From contig CBDDYU010000002.1 in assembly GCA_965235655.1 (NCBI GenBank), positions 248,001-312,000 of the forward strand: 64,000 nt of DNA, given 5' to 3'. Both the position numbers and the translations under genes were made by a program. This DNA comes from CBDDYU01 sp965235655 (lineage in GTDB: Bacteria; Pseudomonadota; Alphaproteobacteria; Pelagibacterales; Pelagibacteraceae). Positions 39,267-50,611 of the stretch are shown piece after piece. Numbering within the stretch: the first letter of the stretch is position 1; every line of letters begins with the position of its first letter. The notes below the pieces were generated by a model. The model was given only the letters and a program-made list of their open reading frames with translations, had not been told where the DNA came from and did not search any database.

Positions 39267-39680
39267 ATGACGAATAACAGCATTTTTTTAAATAAATTGA
39301 GATCATCCGGGTTAAGACCTACAAAACAAAGACTAAAAATATGTGAGGTTTTATTTGATACAGAGAAAACATTTCATTTTACCGTCAATGATTTAGTCAA
39401 AATAATTGATGAAAAAATGAATGAAAAAATTTCTTTAGCAACCGTATACAATACTGTTCATGCATTTCACAAAAAAGGCTATTTAAAAGAGATATCAATT
39501 AATAGTGACAAAAGTTACTTTGATACAAATACTAAAATTCATCATCACTTTTACGATAACAATACAAAAGAGTTAACGGATATCAGTGATGATCAAGTCG
39601 AAAAAGTTAAAATAAACACTTCATTACCTGGTAAAAAAATTACCTCAGTAGAAGTTCTTGTAAGAGTTGAAAACAAATAA
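39267..39680 (+). CDS. irr: Irr-type Fur-family iron response regulator
   Basis: The winged helix begins LRSSGLRPTKQRLKICEVLF; LATVYNTVHAFHKKGYLKEI is the recognition helix. The segment KSYFDTNTKIHHHFY carries the triple-His heme site seen in Irr proteins, in place of Fur's usual metal pattern. Known Irr proteins act when heme is low and are inactivated or degraded when heme binds. The 137-residue protein and its position divergent to fabA-fabB-fabI are as in Rhizobiales and Rhodobacterales. Its own upstream palindrome suggests autoregulation, and katG lies directly downstream. Confidence 0.85.
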   Translation: MTNNSIFLNKLRSSGLRPTKQRLKICEVLFDTEKTFHFTVNDLVKIIDEKMNEKISLATVYNTVHAFHKKGYLKEISINSDKSYFDTNTKIHHHFYDNNTKELTDISDDQVEKVKINTSLPGKKITSVEVLVRVENK

Positions 39681-39707
39681 TTCTTAAATTATTTTTTTAA
39701 ATATCCC

Positions 39708-41982
<2,275 letters not shown>

Positions 41983-41995
41983 TAGTTAAAACATT

Positions 41996-42589
41996 ATGGC
42001 TCAAGTTACTTTCGACGATTTTTACCAAGTTCCAAATCTAAAATTTGATATTTCTAGATTAAGATCTGATTTGGAGCTTGTGCTTAAAAGAAGACAGTTC
42101 AATTCTCCGGGAGTAACTCATTTTGGAGCTATACCTATTAATCAAATACCTAATGATGAAGATTCTATTAAAGGACATAGATTAAGAGGACAATATTGGA
42201 CTATACCAGACGAAACTGGGAAAGAAGTATCTAGAGATATCGAAATAGATGAGTCTAAATATACCCAATTAGTTCCTGAATTTCATGACACTTATTTCAA
42301 AGAGGTTTATGAAACATTGAGTAAAAAATTTAAACTTGGAAGAGTTAGATTGTTGTTAAAAGAGCCAAGATCAACACTTAGTTGGCATAAAGACCCTGAA
42401 CCAAGACTACATATACCAATTATTACAAATCCAGGTTGCTCTATGGTGATAGAAAATGTAGCAAAACATTTGCCCGCTGATGGGTCAGTAACGATCACAA
42501 ATAACAAAAAATATCATAATTTTTTTAATGGTGGTGAACAAGATCGTATTCATCTAGTTGCTTGCGTACTGGAAGATCGATTTAATTAA
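41996..42589 (+). CDS. Aspartyl/asparaginyl beta-hydroxylase-like Fe(II)/2-oxoglutarate oxygenase
   Basis: The double-stranded beta-helix core reads LSWHKDPEPRLHIPIITNPGCSMVIE, with the metal HxD (His-Lys-Asp) and the Arg and His typical of the AspH family. The distal His is in DRIHLVACVLEDRF. It has 197 residues, with no signal peptide or membrane segment, so it is cytoplasmic. It starts 13 bases after katG and is probably co-transcribed. The substrate could be a protein side chain or an amino acid; I cannot tell. The link to a peroxidase and iron-type control is unusual. It overlaps the convergent SH3 gene by 8 bases. Confidence 0.78.
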   Translation: MAQVTFDDFYQVPNLKFDISRLRSDLELVLKRRQFNSPGVTHFGAIPINQIPNDEDSIKGHRLRGQYWTIPDETGKEVSRDIEIDESKYTQLVPEFHDTYFKEVYETLSKKFKLGRVRLLLKEPRSTLSWHKDPEPRLHIPIITNPGCSMVIENVAKHLPADGSVTITNNKKYHNFFNGGEQDRIHLVACVLEDRFN

Positions 42590-43040
42590 TAGATCCCCAT
42601 AAATTTTCTTTATTTATCCAACCTTTAAAAGTTTCAGTTTCAACTTTACACCAGTTGCTTTCACATTTTTGCAAGACTAATAATCTTCCCTTTTTAATAT
42701 TAGCTAGTGGCTTCGAAAAGATTGAGGGTTTACTAAATAAAATTTTATCTTCTATTGCAATTAAAGAATTAGCAGGTTTTAACTGTGAGATATGTATCCA
42801 CCCACTATTATTTTTTAAATCAATTATTCTTCTGAAATTTTCTTTTTTATCAATTTGCTTGATAGGTAAATTAATTTTTTTATAAACATACTTAATAGGA
42901 AAATCAAAACCTGGTCCATACCGAACGTTGACCTTATTTTTCTTTAAAGATAAAAAAATTTCCTCAGCATTAGAGCATGAAATTAATATTAAATAAAAAA
43001 AAATTATAAAAAATTTTTTTTTAATTAGGAACATAGACAA
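42582..43040 (-). CDS. Secreted bacterial SH3-domain protein
   Basis: A signal peptide (residues 6-25, ending SCSNAEE, possibly a lipoprotein if the Cys is acylated) precedes two SH3-like repeats. The first is KKNKVNVRYGPGFDFPIKYVY, with NVRxGPG, the second SKPLANIKKGRLLVLQKCESNWCKV, ending in FKGWINKENLWG. Such proteins sit in the periplasm and bind peptidoglycan or cell-wall enzymes. It has 152 residues. Its 5' end overlaps the ThiF/MoeB gene by 16 bases. Confidence 0.85.
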   Translation of the reverse strand: MSMFLIKKKFFIIFFYLILISCSNAEEIFLSLKKNKVNVRYGPGFDFPIKYVYKKINLPIKQIDKKENFRRIIDLKNNSGWIHISQLKPANSLIAIEDKILFSKPSIFSKPLANIKKGRLLVLQKCESNWCKVETETFKGWINKENLWGSIN

Positions 43041-43780
43041 TTTTTTCTTTTATTTAATTTAACTTTTCTAAAATTTAAATTTAATAAATCAATTATCAAA
43101 ATATAATTATTAAGATTATTACCAATATTTATTATTTTTTTTATTATTTCATTAGCTTGTAAACTGCCCACAATATTTGCTACAGTACCTAAAACACCTT
43201 CAAATTCACAATTAAGAATATCATCAGAAATTTCATTTTCTTGATAAAAACATCTTAAACATGGAGTTTTTTTATCTTTAAAATTAAATGTAAATATATG
43301 ACCATCAAATTTACTAATAGCCCCAGTAACCAAAAATTTTTTGAATTTGATACAGTTATCATTAATTAAGAATTTAGTTTTAAAATTATCTGAGCCATCA
43401 ACAATAAAATCATAATTCTTTAAAATTTTATCAAAATTTTTTTCATTAATTCTATAATTATAAATATTTACTTTTGTATTAGGGTTAATTTTTTTTAATT
43501 TATCTTTAACAGTCTTAACTTTAGATTTTCCTAAATCGTCTGTATCGTAAAGGCTTTGTCTATGAAGATTTGATAAATTTACTTTATCATCATCTATAAT
43601 GCCAATTTTACCCACACCAGCTCTAGCTAAAAATTCTGCGACAGGACAACCTAATCCTCCGGCACCCACTATTAAAACTCTTGATGTTAAAATTTTTTTC
43701 TGGCCAATAATACCAATGTTTTTAAGGATTATTTGTCTTGAATATCTATCAATTTGATTTTTTTTTAATTCTAAGCTCAT
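43025..43780 (-). CDS. ThiF/MoeB/HesA-family sulfur-carrier adenylyltransferase
   Basis: These E1-like enzymes adenylate the C-terminal Gly-Gly of a sulfur carrier (ThiS or MoaD). RYSRQIILKNIGIIGQKKI, VLIVGAGGLGCPVAEFLARAG and DDDKVNLSNLHRQSLY are the ATP and carrier-binding motifs. FVDGSDNFKTKFLINDNC has the conserved Asp, and CLRCFY plus a terminal Cys-Leu-Cys supply zinc-site cysteines. It has 251 residues, without the C-terminal rhodanese domain of some MoeB proteins. The ThiF or MoeB role cannot be settled; a ThiE-like gene elsewhere in the window would fit thiamine. Confidence 0.88.
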   Translation of the reverse strand: MSLELKKNQIDRYSRQIILKNIGIIGQKKILTSRVLIVGAGGLGCPVAEFLARAGVGKIGIIDDDKVNLSNLHRQSLYDTDDLGKSKVKTVKDKLKKINPNTKVNIYNYRINEKNFDKILKNYDFIVDGSDNFKTKFLINDNCIKFKKFLVTGAISKFDGHIFTFNFKDKKTPCLRCFYQENEISDDILNCEFEGVLGTVANIVGSLQANEIIKKIINIGNNLNNYILIIDLLNLNFRKVKLNKRKNCLCS

Positions 43781-44217
43781 TTTCCAGTTGAACCAAAACC
43801 ACCCTCTCCTCTTACGGTCTCTGGCAAGTCTTTAACTTCATCTAATTGCATTTTAATTACTGGCGCTAGAATCATTTGGGCAATTCGATCTTCATTGTTG
43901 ATTTTAAAATCATTATTTCCATGGTTAAAAAGTATTACCTTTATCTCGCCTCTATAATCACTATCAATTGTGCCAGGAGTATTTAGAACACTTATGCTGC
44001 TTTTTGCAGCTAGTCCTGATCTAGGTCTTATTTGAATTTCAAAGTCTTTAGGAAATGCTACTGCTATACCAGTGGGCACTAAACAAGAGGATTTTGGTTT
44101 CAATATAATTGGATCTTGTATAAATGCCATTAAATCCATACCTGAAGCACCACTTGTTTTGTAGGCTGGTATTTGTACTTCTGGATGTAATTTTTTAATT
44201 AAAACTTTAACCATCAA
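43777..44217 (-). CDS. dut: dUTP diphosphatase
   Basis: It hydrolyses dUTP to dUMP and keeps uracil out of DNA. The five trimeric dUTPase motifs are readable: SGASGMDLMA, IQIRPRSGLAAKSSI, VLNTPGTIDSDYRGEI, NEDRIAQMILAPV and RGEGGFGSTG. It has 146 residues. It overlaps coaBC (upstream) and the ThiF-like gene (downstream) by 4 bases each. Confidence 0.97.
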   Translation of the reverse strand: MMVKVLIKKLHPEVQIPAYKTSGASGMDLMAFIQDPIILKPKSSCLVPTGIAVAFPKDFEIQIRPRSGLAAKSSISVLNTPGTIDSDYRGEIKVILFNHGNNDFKINNEDRIAQMILAPVIKMQLDEVKDLPETVRGEGGFGSTGK

Positions 44218-45422
44218 TTTAATTGATTAATAATTTTATCAACAATTTCATCAGATAATTCAGATTTTTTTTTAAAAGATAAGTTATCTTTTTTTAAACT
44301 ATTATTTTTATAGTAAATTGTTACTTCATTAAAATCAGAATGAAAACCAATTTTTTTATTGGAAACATCATTTGCAATAATCCAATCACAATTTTTATTT
44401 AATAATTTTGTTTCAGCATTTTTACCAAGATTTTCAGTTTCTGCAGCAAAACCAATTACAAGTTTTGGACGTAAAGAATTATGATTTGAAACATAATTCA
44501 AAATATCAATATTTTTTTCAAGTTCTAGACTTAAGTTTTCAGTTTTTTTTATTTTATTATTAAATGTTTTATTCACTTTAAAGTCTGCTACAGCGGCAGC
44601 AAAAATTGCAACATCTGCAGGTAAATTTTCCTGAGTTGCTCTAAACATTTCATCTGCAGTTTCTACTTGAATTATTTTAATTTCTGTATCACCAATTTCT
44701 AAATTTGTTGGACCTGAAATTAAAGTTGTTTCAAAACCTTTCTTTGATAATGATTTTGCTAATTCATAGCCTTGTTTGCCACTAGATTTGTTTGTTATAT
44801 ATCTTACGGGGTCAATATATTCTTGAGTAGGCCCAGCTGTAACTAAGGCTTTATATTTTTTGTTTTGTTTTAGAGATAAAAAATATTGATCAATTTTATT
44901 TGCTATTAATGATGGTTCTGACATTTTTCCTTCACCATATTCACCACATGCCATATCTCCAATTTCAGGTCCAATCACACGATATCCAAATTTTTGAAGT
45001 TTTTTAAAATTTTCTTGCGTTGATGGATGATCCCACATTCTTACATTCATTGCAGGAGTTATAAAAATTTCTTTATTTGAAGCCAAAACAACAGTTGAAG
45101 CTAAATCATCAGCATTACCATTGGCTAATTTAGAAATTGTATTTGCAGTAATCGGTGAAATTAAAATTATATCTGCCCATCTAGAAAGAGCTATATGATC
45201 CATTTCCGTTTCATTTTCAACGCTAAACAATTCTTCATAGACCTTACCTTGAGATAAAGAAGCAATTGATAAAGGAGTTATAAACTCTTTAGCACTTTTA
45301 GTTAAAATAGTTTTAATTTCAGCACCATTTTTTTTAAATAATCTTATTGTTTCTAAACTTTTGTAAGCAGATATGCCGCCACAAATAATAAATAAGATTT
45401 TTTTATTTAACAAATTTTTCAT
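44214..45422 (-). CDS. coaBC: Bifunctional phosphopantothenoylcysteine decarboxylase/synthetase
   Basis: It carries out two successive steps of coenzyme A synthesis. The FMN decarboxylase domain covers 1-180 (ICGGISAYKSLETIRLFKKNGA, catalytic His in MDHIALSRWAD, PAMNVRMWDHPSTQENF and the Cys of DMACGEYGEG). The CTP-dependent synthetase follows (ALVTAGPTQEYIDPVRYITNKSSGKQGYELA, then VIGFAAETEN). It has 402 residues. It overlaps dut by 4 bases and follows ubiB by 7. Confidence 0.96.
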   Translation of the reverse strand: MKNLLNKKILFIICGGISAYKSLETIRLFKKNGAEIKTILTKSAKEFITPLSIASLSQGKVYEELFSVENETEMDHIALSRWADIILISPITANTISKLANGNADDLASTVVLASNKEIFITPAMNVRMWDHPSTQENFKKLQKFGYRVIGPEIGDMACGEYGEGKMSEPSLIANKIDQYFLSLKQNKKYKALVTAGPTQEYIDPVRYITNKSSGKQGYELAKSLSKKGFETTLISGPTNLEIGDTEIKIIQVETADEMFRATQENLPADVAIFAAAVADFKVNKTFNNKIKKTENLSLELEKNIDILNYVSNHNSLRPKLVIGFAAETENLGKNAETKLLNKNCDWIIANDVSNKKIGFHSDFNEVTIYYKNNSLKKDNLSFKKKSELSDEIVDKIINQLN

Positions 45423-45429
45423 CGTCGAA

Positions 45430-47010
45430 TTAAAATACTAATAGTCCTAAAATTACAAGTAGTAATAAACCAATAACTGATTGGTTTCTAAAAGCTATCA
45501 TTTCAGATTTTTTGTTATTTAAAGCGGTAAAGGAATTTGAATTTTGTGGGATCTGACCACTTGCTAAAAATGTCAAAGCTTGATTGGCCTTGTCCATTAT
45601 TTCTGGAAACTCCGGTAATCGTTTAATCACTTCAGAAGTACTTTGAATTGTCTCATTCAAAGTATTAATTGGGTCTTTAGTCTCTCTTAACCAACTTTCT
45701 AATACAGGTTTAGATGTTGTCCATATATTGGTTTCAGGATGTAATTTTCTTGCAACACCCTCAACAACAACCATAGTTTTTTGTAGCATTAAAAGCTGAG
45801 GCTGAGTTTGCATATTAAATTTTTCTGTTACATCAAATAATTGTTTTAATAATTTTCCTCCAGAAATATCTTTTACAGCTTGGCCAAATATTGGTTCTCC
45901 AATAGATCTGAGTGCTTGTGCAAGATCATCAATTGGCACTTCTTTTGGGACAAGACCTGCCACCAAATGAACTTCAGCTACTTTTTTATAGTCTCTTTGG
46001 ATGAATCCATAAAGTATTTCGGCTAAAAATCTCTTACTTAACCTATCTAATCTACCCATAATCCCAAAGTCTATAGGAGCTATTTCTCCATTGTTATCAA
46101 TGAAAATATTACCTTGGTGCATATCAGCATGAAAAAAACCATCTCTAACAGCGTGTCTTAAAAAATGCTGTATTATGTCTTCAGCAATTTTCTTTGTATC
46201 TATATTTCTTCTTTTTAACTCTTCAGTTTCCCTTATTGACACCCCATCAATCCAATCTAGTGTCATTACATTTTCGCTAGTAAAATTCCAATAAATTTGT
46301 GGAACTCTGAACCCTGCATCATTTTTGGTATTTTCTGCGTATTCATTAGCTGCTGCAGCTTCAAATCTTAAGTCCATTTCTAGGTTAGTTATTTCTTTAA
46401 GTAAAAAAACAACTTCTACAAGTTTTAATCTTTTTGTTTTTTTAACAAAAGACTCAACTAAAAATGCAAATAACATTATTGCATCAATTTCTTCATTAAA
46501 TATTTTTTTTATGTTTGGTCTTAAAATCTTAATTGCAACATCTTTGATAGTTCCTTCGTCGTTAATTTGAGCTTTATGAACTTGTGCTATAGACGCCGCA
46601 GCAATAGGCTCGCTTAGATTTAATATAGTATTAAAAGTTTCCACTCCTAAATCTTTTTTAATTATTTCTTTTGCTTCATAACTAGAAAAAGGAGGCAATC
46701 GATCTTGTAAATTTTCTAGTCTTTTTGAAAGTTCTTCACCAATTATATCTGGGCGTGTAGCTAAAAATTGTCCAAGTTTAATAAATGTTGTTCCCATAGA
46801 TTCCAACGAACTTGATAGTCTTTCACCTTCATCTTTATTAGCCTCTAAAGTTTCTTTTTTAGTGAATGAAATGGCTAGTATTTTAAATAGGATTTTAATA
46901 ATTAACGGAGGTTCTTGAAATTTTGAAGCTAATTCAAGAATATCTGACTTGGCAACTTTTCTTCCTAGTTTAAATAAAGTAATAAATTTTTTTATCATTA
47001 AATTTTCCAA
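45430..47010 (-). CDS. ubiB: UbiB, ABC1-family kinase-like protein of ubiquinone synthesis
   Basis: UbiB is an atypical kinase-like ATPase that supports ubiquinone biosynthesis at the inner membrane. LGQFLATRPDIIGEELSKRLENLQDRLPPF is the KxGQ-type extension region; AAASIAQVHKAQI is the Ala-rich loop, and FFHADMHQGNIFIDNNGEIAPIDFGIMGRL the catalytic and metal loops. The C-terminal 20 residues (SVIGLLLLVILGLLVF) form a membrane anchor. It has 526 residues. It overlaps ubiE by 13 bases. Confidence 0.95.
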   Translation of the reverse strand: MENLMIKKFITLFKLGRKVAKSDILELASKFQEPPLIIKILFKILAISFTKKETLEANKDEGERLSSSLESMGTTFIKLGQFLATRPDIIGEELSKRLENLQDRLPPFSSYEAKEIIKKDLGVETFNTILNLSEPIAAASIAQVHKAQINDEGTIKDVAIKILRPNIKKIFNEEIDAIMLFAFLVESFVKKTKRLKLVEVVFLLKEITNLEMDLRFEAAAANEYAENTKNDAGFRVPQIYWNFTSENVMTLDWIDGVSIRETEELKRRNIDTKKIAEDIIQHFLRHAVRDGFFHADMHQGNIFIDNNGEIAPIDFGIMGRLDRLSKRFLAEILYGFIQRDYKKVAEVHLVAGLVPKEVPIDDLAQALRSIGEPIFGQAVKDISGGKLLKQLFDVTEKFNMQTQPQLLMLQKTMVVVEGVARKLHPETNIWTTSKPVLESWLRETKDPINTLNETIQSTSEVIKRLPEFPEIMDKANQALTFLASGQIPQNSNSFTALNNKKSEMIAFRNQSVIGLLLLVILGLLVF

Positions 47011-47702
47011 CCACTATGAATAGAAACTATGCCACCTGATAAATTTCTATAGGTACAATTTTTAAAGTTATTATTATTCATTAGTTCAATTAATTCTTCT
47101 TGGTTTACAAATTCTTCTATACTTTTAATTAGGTAGTCATAAGGTTCTCTTTTTCCAACAATCAATTTTCCAACTAAAGGTATTAGTTTTGAGTAATTTT
47201 TATAGATAAATTCTAAATTTGAGTTTTGAATTTTAGAAAATTCTAAACAAAGAAATCGTCCTCCAGGTTTCAAAACTCTATGAGCTTCAAATAAAGCTTT
47301 ATCTAGATCTTTAGTATTCCTTAGCCCAAAACTTATTGTGTAAAAGTCAAAACTATTTGTTTCTAAAGGTAAGTTTTCAGCTTCAGAAATTATCCAATTT
47401 ATATTTTTATAATTAGATAGTTTTTGTTTTCCTTGATTGATCATACCCTCATTAGGATCGACACAAGTAATATTATTATCTGTACCAGTATTATCTAAGA
47501 AAAGTTTTGCAATGTCACCGGTACCACATGCAACATCTATTAAATTTTTTTTTGATGACGGATTCATCATGTGAATTAGATTTTTTTTCCAAGATCGATG
47601 GATACCTAAAGACATAAAATCATTCATCAGGTCATAGCGATCAAATACTTGATCAAAAACACCTTGAACCAGTCCTTTTTTATTTTGAAGATATTGTTGC
47701 AT
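46998..47702 (-). CDS. ubiE: UbiE, demethylmenaquinone/2-methoxy-benzoquinol C-methyltransferase
   Basis: This SAM-dependent enzyme makes the C-methylation in ubiquinone synthesis. YDLMNDFMSLGIHRSWKKNLI is UbiE signature 1; LIDVACGTGDIAKLF is motif I; RVLKPGGRFLCLEFSK is signature 2. It has 234 residues. It starts the minus-strand run ubiE-ubiB-coaBC-dut-thiF and is divergent from mutM over 32 bases. Confidence 0.96.
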   Translation of the reverse strand: MQQYLQNKKGLVQGVFDQVFDRYDLMNDFMSLGIHRSWKKNLIHMMNPSSKKNLIDVACGTGDIAKLFLDNTGTDNNITCVDPNEGMINQGKQKLSNYKNINWIISEAENLPLETNSFDFYTISFGLRNTKDLDKALFEAHRVLKPGGRFLCLEFSKIQNSNLEFIYKNYSKLIPLVGKLIVGKREPYDYLIKSIEEFVNQEELIELMNNNNFKNCTYRNLSGGIVSIHSGWKI

Positions 47703-47734
47703 AATAAAAAATTATATTATCAATATAGTATGAA

Positions 47735-48598
47735 ATGCCAGAATTACCAGAAGTAGAAGTTGTTAGAAAATCTCTTCATCAAAAGATTAAAAATAAAGAG
47801 ATTAAAAAAGTATTAGTTAGAAACAGAAATTTAAGATTTAAAGTTCCTGCTAATTTTAAAAATTTTCTAAAGCATAAAAAAGTTATTAATGTAAATCGAT
47901 TTTCAAAGTATTTAATTTTATGCTTAGATGATAAAAGTTTTTGTTTAATTCATTTGGGAATGTCAGGTACAATTCATTTAATAAATTTTAAAAAAAAAAA
48001 TATTATAACCAATACTAGTTTTTATAATAATCCTTTGCTTCCAAAAAAACATAATCATATTGAAATTTTTTTTAATGATTTAAAAATAATCTATAATGAT
48101 CCAAGAAGATTTGGTTTTTTTGAAATTTTAAAGAATAAGGATGAATTAAAAAAAAGATTTAATCATTTAGGTCCTGAACCATTTCAATCTAAATTTAGTC
48201 TAGAATATTTAAAAAATTTTTTTAAAGATAAAGAAAAAAATATTAAAAATTTTTTGTTAGATCAAAATTTTGTTTCAGGAATTGGAAATATCTATGCTAG
48301 TGAAATATTATTTTTGAGTAAAGTAAATCCATTAAAAAAAGCAAAGTCATTAAGTGAGCCTGAGTGTAAAAAAATTATATATAATTCTAAAAAAATTTTA
48401 TTACACGCTATAGATAGAGGTGGATCGAGTATAAAAAATTTTAGAGATTCAAATGGTCTTGATGGTAATTTTCAAAAAGAATTTAATGTGTATCAAAGAG
48501 AAGGAGAGAAATGTAAAAATCCTAGATGTACAGGAATGATAAAAAAAATTTTTATATCAAATAGGTCGACTTTCTTTTGTGATATTTGCCAAAATTAA
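47735..48598 (+). CDS. mutM: Formamidopyrimidine-DNA glycosylase
   Basis: MutM excises 8-oxoguanine and formamidopyrimidines. The N-terminal catalytic MPELPEVEVVRKSL is intact (Pro1/Glu2 after Met removal), with the catalytic Lys in the N-terminal half. LDQNFVSGIGNIYASEILFLSKVNPLK is the H2TH region. The C-terminal zinc finger has CKNPRC and CDIC. It has 287 residues. rpsT follows; the enoyl-CoA hydratase gene commonly between them in alphaproteobacteria is absent. Confidence 0.97.
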   Translation: MPELPEVEVVRKSLHQKIKNKEIKKVLVRNRNLRFKVPANFKNFLKHKKVINVNRFSKYLILCLDDKSFCLIHLGMSGTIHLINFKKKNIITNTSFYNNPLLPKKHNHIEIFFNDLKIIYNDPRRFGFFEILKNKDELKKRFNHLGPEPFQSKFSLEYLKNFFKDKEKNIKNFLLDQNFVSGIGNIYASEILFLSKVNPLKKAKSLSEPECKKIIYNSKKILLHAIDRGGSSIKNFRDSNGLDGNFQKEFNVYQREGEKCKNPRCTGMIKKIFISNRSTFFCDICQN

Positions 48599-48648
48599 CT
48601 GATTATTTTATTGACCAATATTAATTCTCAAGCTATACCCCTGCCGAT

Positions 48649-48909
48649 ATGGCTAACACTAAATCAGCAATTAAAAGAATTAGAAGAATTTCTAAGCAAA
48701 CTGCGGTTAATAAAGCTAGAAAAAGCAGATATAGAAATGCTTTAAAAAAAATGAACTTACTGATTGAGTCAAAGAATAAAGCTGAGGCACTTAAATTCTT
48801 ACCTAAGTTGAATTCTGAATTAATGAAAATAGCTAAAACTGGAATTATTAAGAAGCAAAATGCTTCTAGAAATGTTTCGAGAATTACTAAAAAAGTTTCT
48901 GCACTATAA
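48649..48909 (+). CDS. rpsT: 30S ribosomal protein S20
   Basis: S20 binds the 5' domain and helix 44 of 16S rRNA. MANTKSAIKRIRRISKQTAVNKARKSRYRNALKKM is the typical start, with a Lys/Arg-rich helical bundle to residue 86 (LIKK-type end QNASRNVSRITKKVSAL). It precedes dnaA, the usual alphaproteobacterial order. Confidence 0.97.
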   Translation: MANTKSAIKRIRRISKQTAVNKARKSRYRNALKKMNLLIESKNKAEALKFLPKLNSELMKIAKTGIIKKQNASRNVSRITKKVSAL

Positions 48910-49192
48910 TTAAAAACTATCTATAGTTGATATTATAATACAACTTAAAGCATCCACATAATATACTAATTTTTTTTTTTCATTTACTAGATTTAGACAT
49001 GGTAAATAAAATTTTTAGTCAGATACAACTAAAAATTTATTTTAAAAAAAAGAAATTATTTTTTTTGTCAACAAAATTTTTTTCTGTGTCAAATTTTTTA
49101 CACAATCCTGGATTACATTTTTTTTTATAATTTTTTAATTATTAGTTGCAAAAATTATTAATTGGTTCTAACTGGGTTTTTTCCTAGAAGTT
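48910..49192. promoter_or_regulatory. dnaA upstream region with an 11-bp inverted repeat and weak DnaA-box-like sites
   Basis: This 283-base non-coding gap holds a perfect 11-bp inverted repeat, AAATTTTTAGT at 49009-49019 and its complement at 49028-49038, with an 8-base loop. Two sites resemble the DnaA box TTATCCACA at 7 of 9 positions: GCATCCACA (48950-48958) and TTTTACACA (49096-49104). Long A and T tracts fill the rest. It may hold the dnaA promoter and sites for DnaA autoregulation. I cannot claim it is the origin: DnaA boxes are few and weak. No open frame is seen. Confidence 0.4.
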
Positions 49193-50611
49193 ATGAGCAA
49201 CCTAAATAATACTAAAAATATTCAGAGTTTTAAGACTGAAAATTTAGATTGGAATATAATTCAATCTGATATGAAGAATAAATTAGGATTGGACATATAT
49301 GAAAGCTGGTTAAAAAAAATAGATTTTGTTGAAGAGTTTAATAACTATCTTCTCTTGTCTATACCTACTCGTTTTATAAGAGATTGGATTACATCCAGAT
49401 ATCTTGATCAAATTTTACAAATTATAAAAAGCTACAAAAAAGATATTATAAGAATTGAGTTTAAGATTGTAGAAAAAGAGGCTAAAAAAAATGAGGAAGA
49501 AAACACTGCAGAAGTAGCTGCAAATATAGAGAATGTATCCTTTATAAAAGATACTTACTTACAGTATAACAGAATAGATCCAAACAAAAGATTTGATAAT
49601 TTTATAACTGGCTCAAGTAATAAATTAGCCTACGAAGCATCTTTAAAAGTTTCAGAGAATATTTCTCATTATAATCCACTTTATATTTATGGCGGTGTTG
49701 GAATGGGTAAAACTCATCTACTTAACTCTATTGGTTTAGAATTAAAAAAAAGTCATAAAGTTATGTTTATTTCAGCTGAGAGATTTATGTATCAATTTGT
49801 TAAATCTATTAAAGCTAACGACATGGTAAAATTTAAGGAATATTTTAGAAATACTGACATTCTTTTAATTGATGATATTCAATTTATGAATGGGAAGGAA
49901 GCTATGCAGGAAGAATTCTTTCATACCTTTAATGCTTTATTAGATAAAGGTTCTCAAATTATCTTATCAGCAGATCGAGCTCCAAATAAACTTTCAAGAA
50001 TTCAAGAAAGAATTAAATCACGATTTTCTGGTGGTCTAGTTGTAGATATTCAAAATCCTGATTATGAATTAAGAAAAAAGATTGTAGAAAGAAAAACAAT
50101 TGAATTGAATAATCTTTATGCTGATCAGATTAAAATATCAAAAGAAATTCAGGATTTTATTAGCACAGAAATAACGACAAGTATAAGAGAGCTGGTAGGA
50201 GCAATTAACAGAATTGTCTCTTTTTCTAGAATTTATAATAAAGTCCCCAATTTAACTGAAACAAAAGTAGTTTTAAAAGATCTTTTAAATTTAGCAGAAA
50301 ATAAAGTTACAATTGATCTTATTCAGACCGTTGTTTGTAAGTTTTTTAAGATTAGTAAAAATGAAATGTTATCTTCAAGAAGATCAAGATATTTAGTTAG
50401 ACCCAGACAAACAGCTATTTATTTGACTAAAATATTAACTTCCAAATCATTACCGGAAATTGGAAGAGAATTCTCTAATAGAGATCATACTACTATTATT
50501 CACTCGGTAAAAACCATCGAAAAGTTAAAAGAAAAAGACCCAGAGATGGTTGATAATATCAATAAATTAAAAAATCAGATACTATACAATAATAAAGAAA
50601 ATGAAATTTAA
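49193..50611 (+). CDS. dnaA: Chromosomal replication initiator DnaA
   Basis: DnaA unwinds the origin. Domain I (about 15-80, YESWLKKIDFVEEFNNYLLLSIPT) leads through a short linker to the AAA+ domain: Walker A YGGVGMGKTHLLN, Walker B ILLIDDIQFMNGKEA, and sensor motifs. Domain IV has the DNA-binding signature LPEIGREFSNRDHTTIIHSVKTIE. It has 472 residues. The stop overlaps the dnaN start by 11 bases. Confidence 0.98.
   Translation: MSNLNNTKNIQSFKTENLDWNIIQSDMKNKLGLDIYESWLKKIDFVEEFNNYLLLSIPTRFIRDWITSRYLDQILQIIKSYKKDIIRIEFKIVEKEAKKNEEENTAEVAANIENVSFIKDTYLQYNRIDPNKRFDNFITGSSNKLAYEASLKVSENISHYNPLYIYGGVGMGKTHLLNSIGLELKKSHKVMFISAERFMYQFVKSIKANDMVKFKEYFRNTDILLIDDIQFMNGKEAMQEEFFHTFNALLDKGSQIILSADRAPNKLSRIQERIKSRFSGGLVVDIQNPDYELRKKIVERKTIELNNLYADQIKISKEIQDFISTEITTSIRELVGAINRIVSFSRIYNKVPNLTETKVVLKDLLNLAENKVTIDLIQTVVCKFFKISKNEMLSSRRSRYLVRPRQTAIYLTKILTSKSLPEIGREFSNRDHTTIIHSVKTIEKLKEKDPEMVDNINKLKNQILYNNKENEI

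Noticed and set aside
48910..49192. Replication origin
   Set aside because: Only two weak DnaA-box-like sites (7 of 9) were found and the A+T content is not unusual for this genome; reported only as dnaA upstream region.
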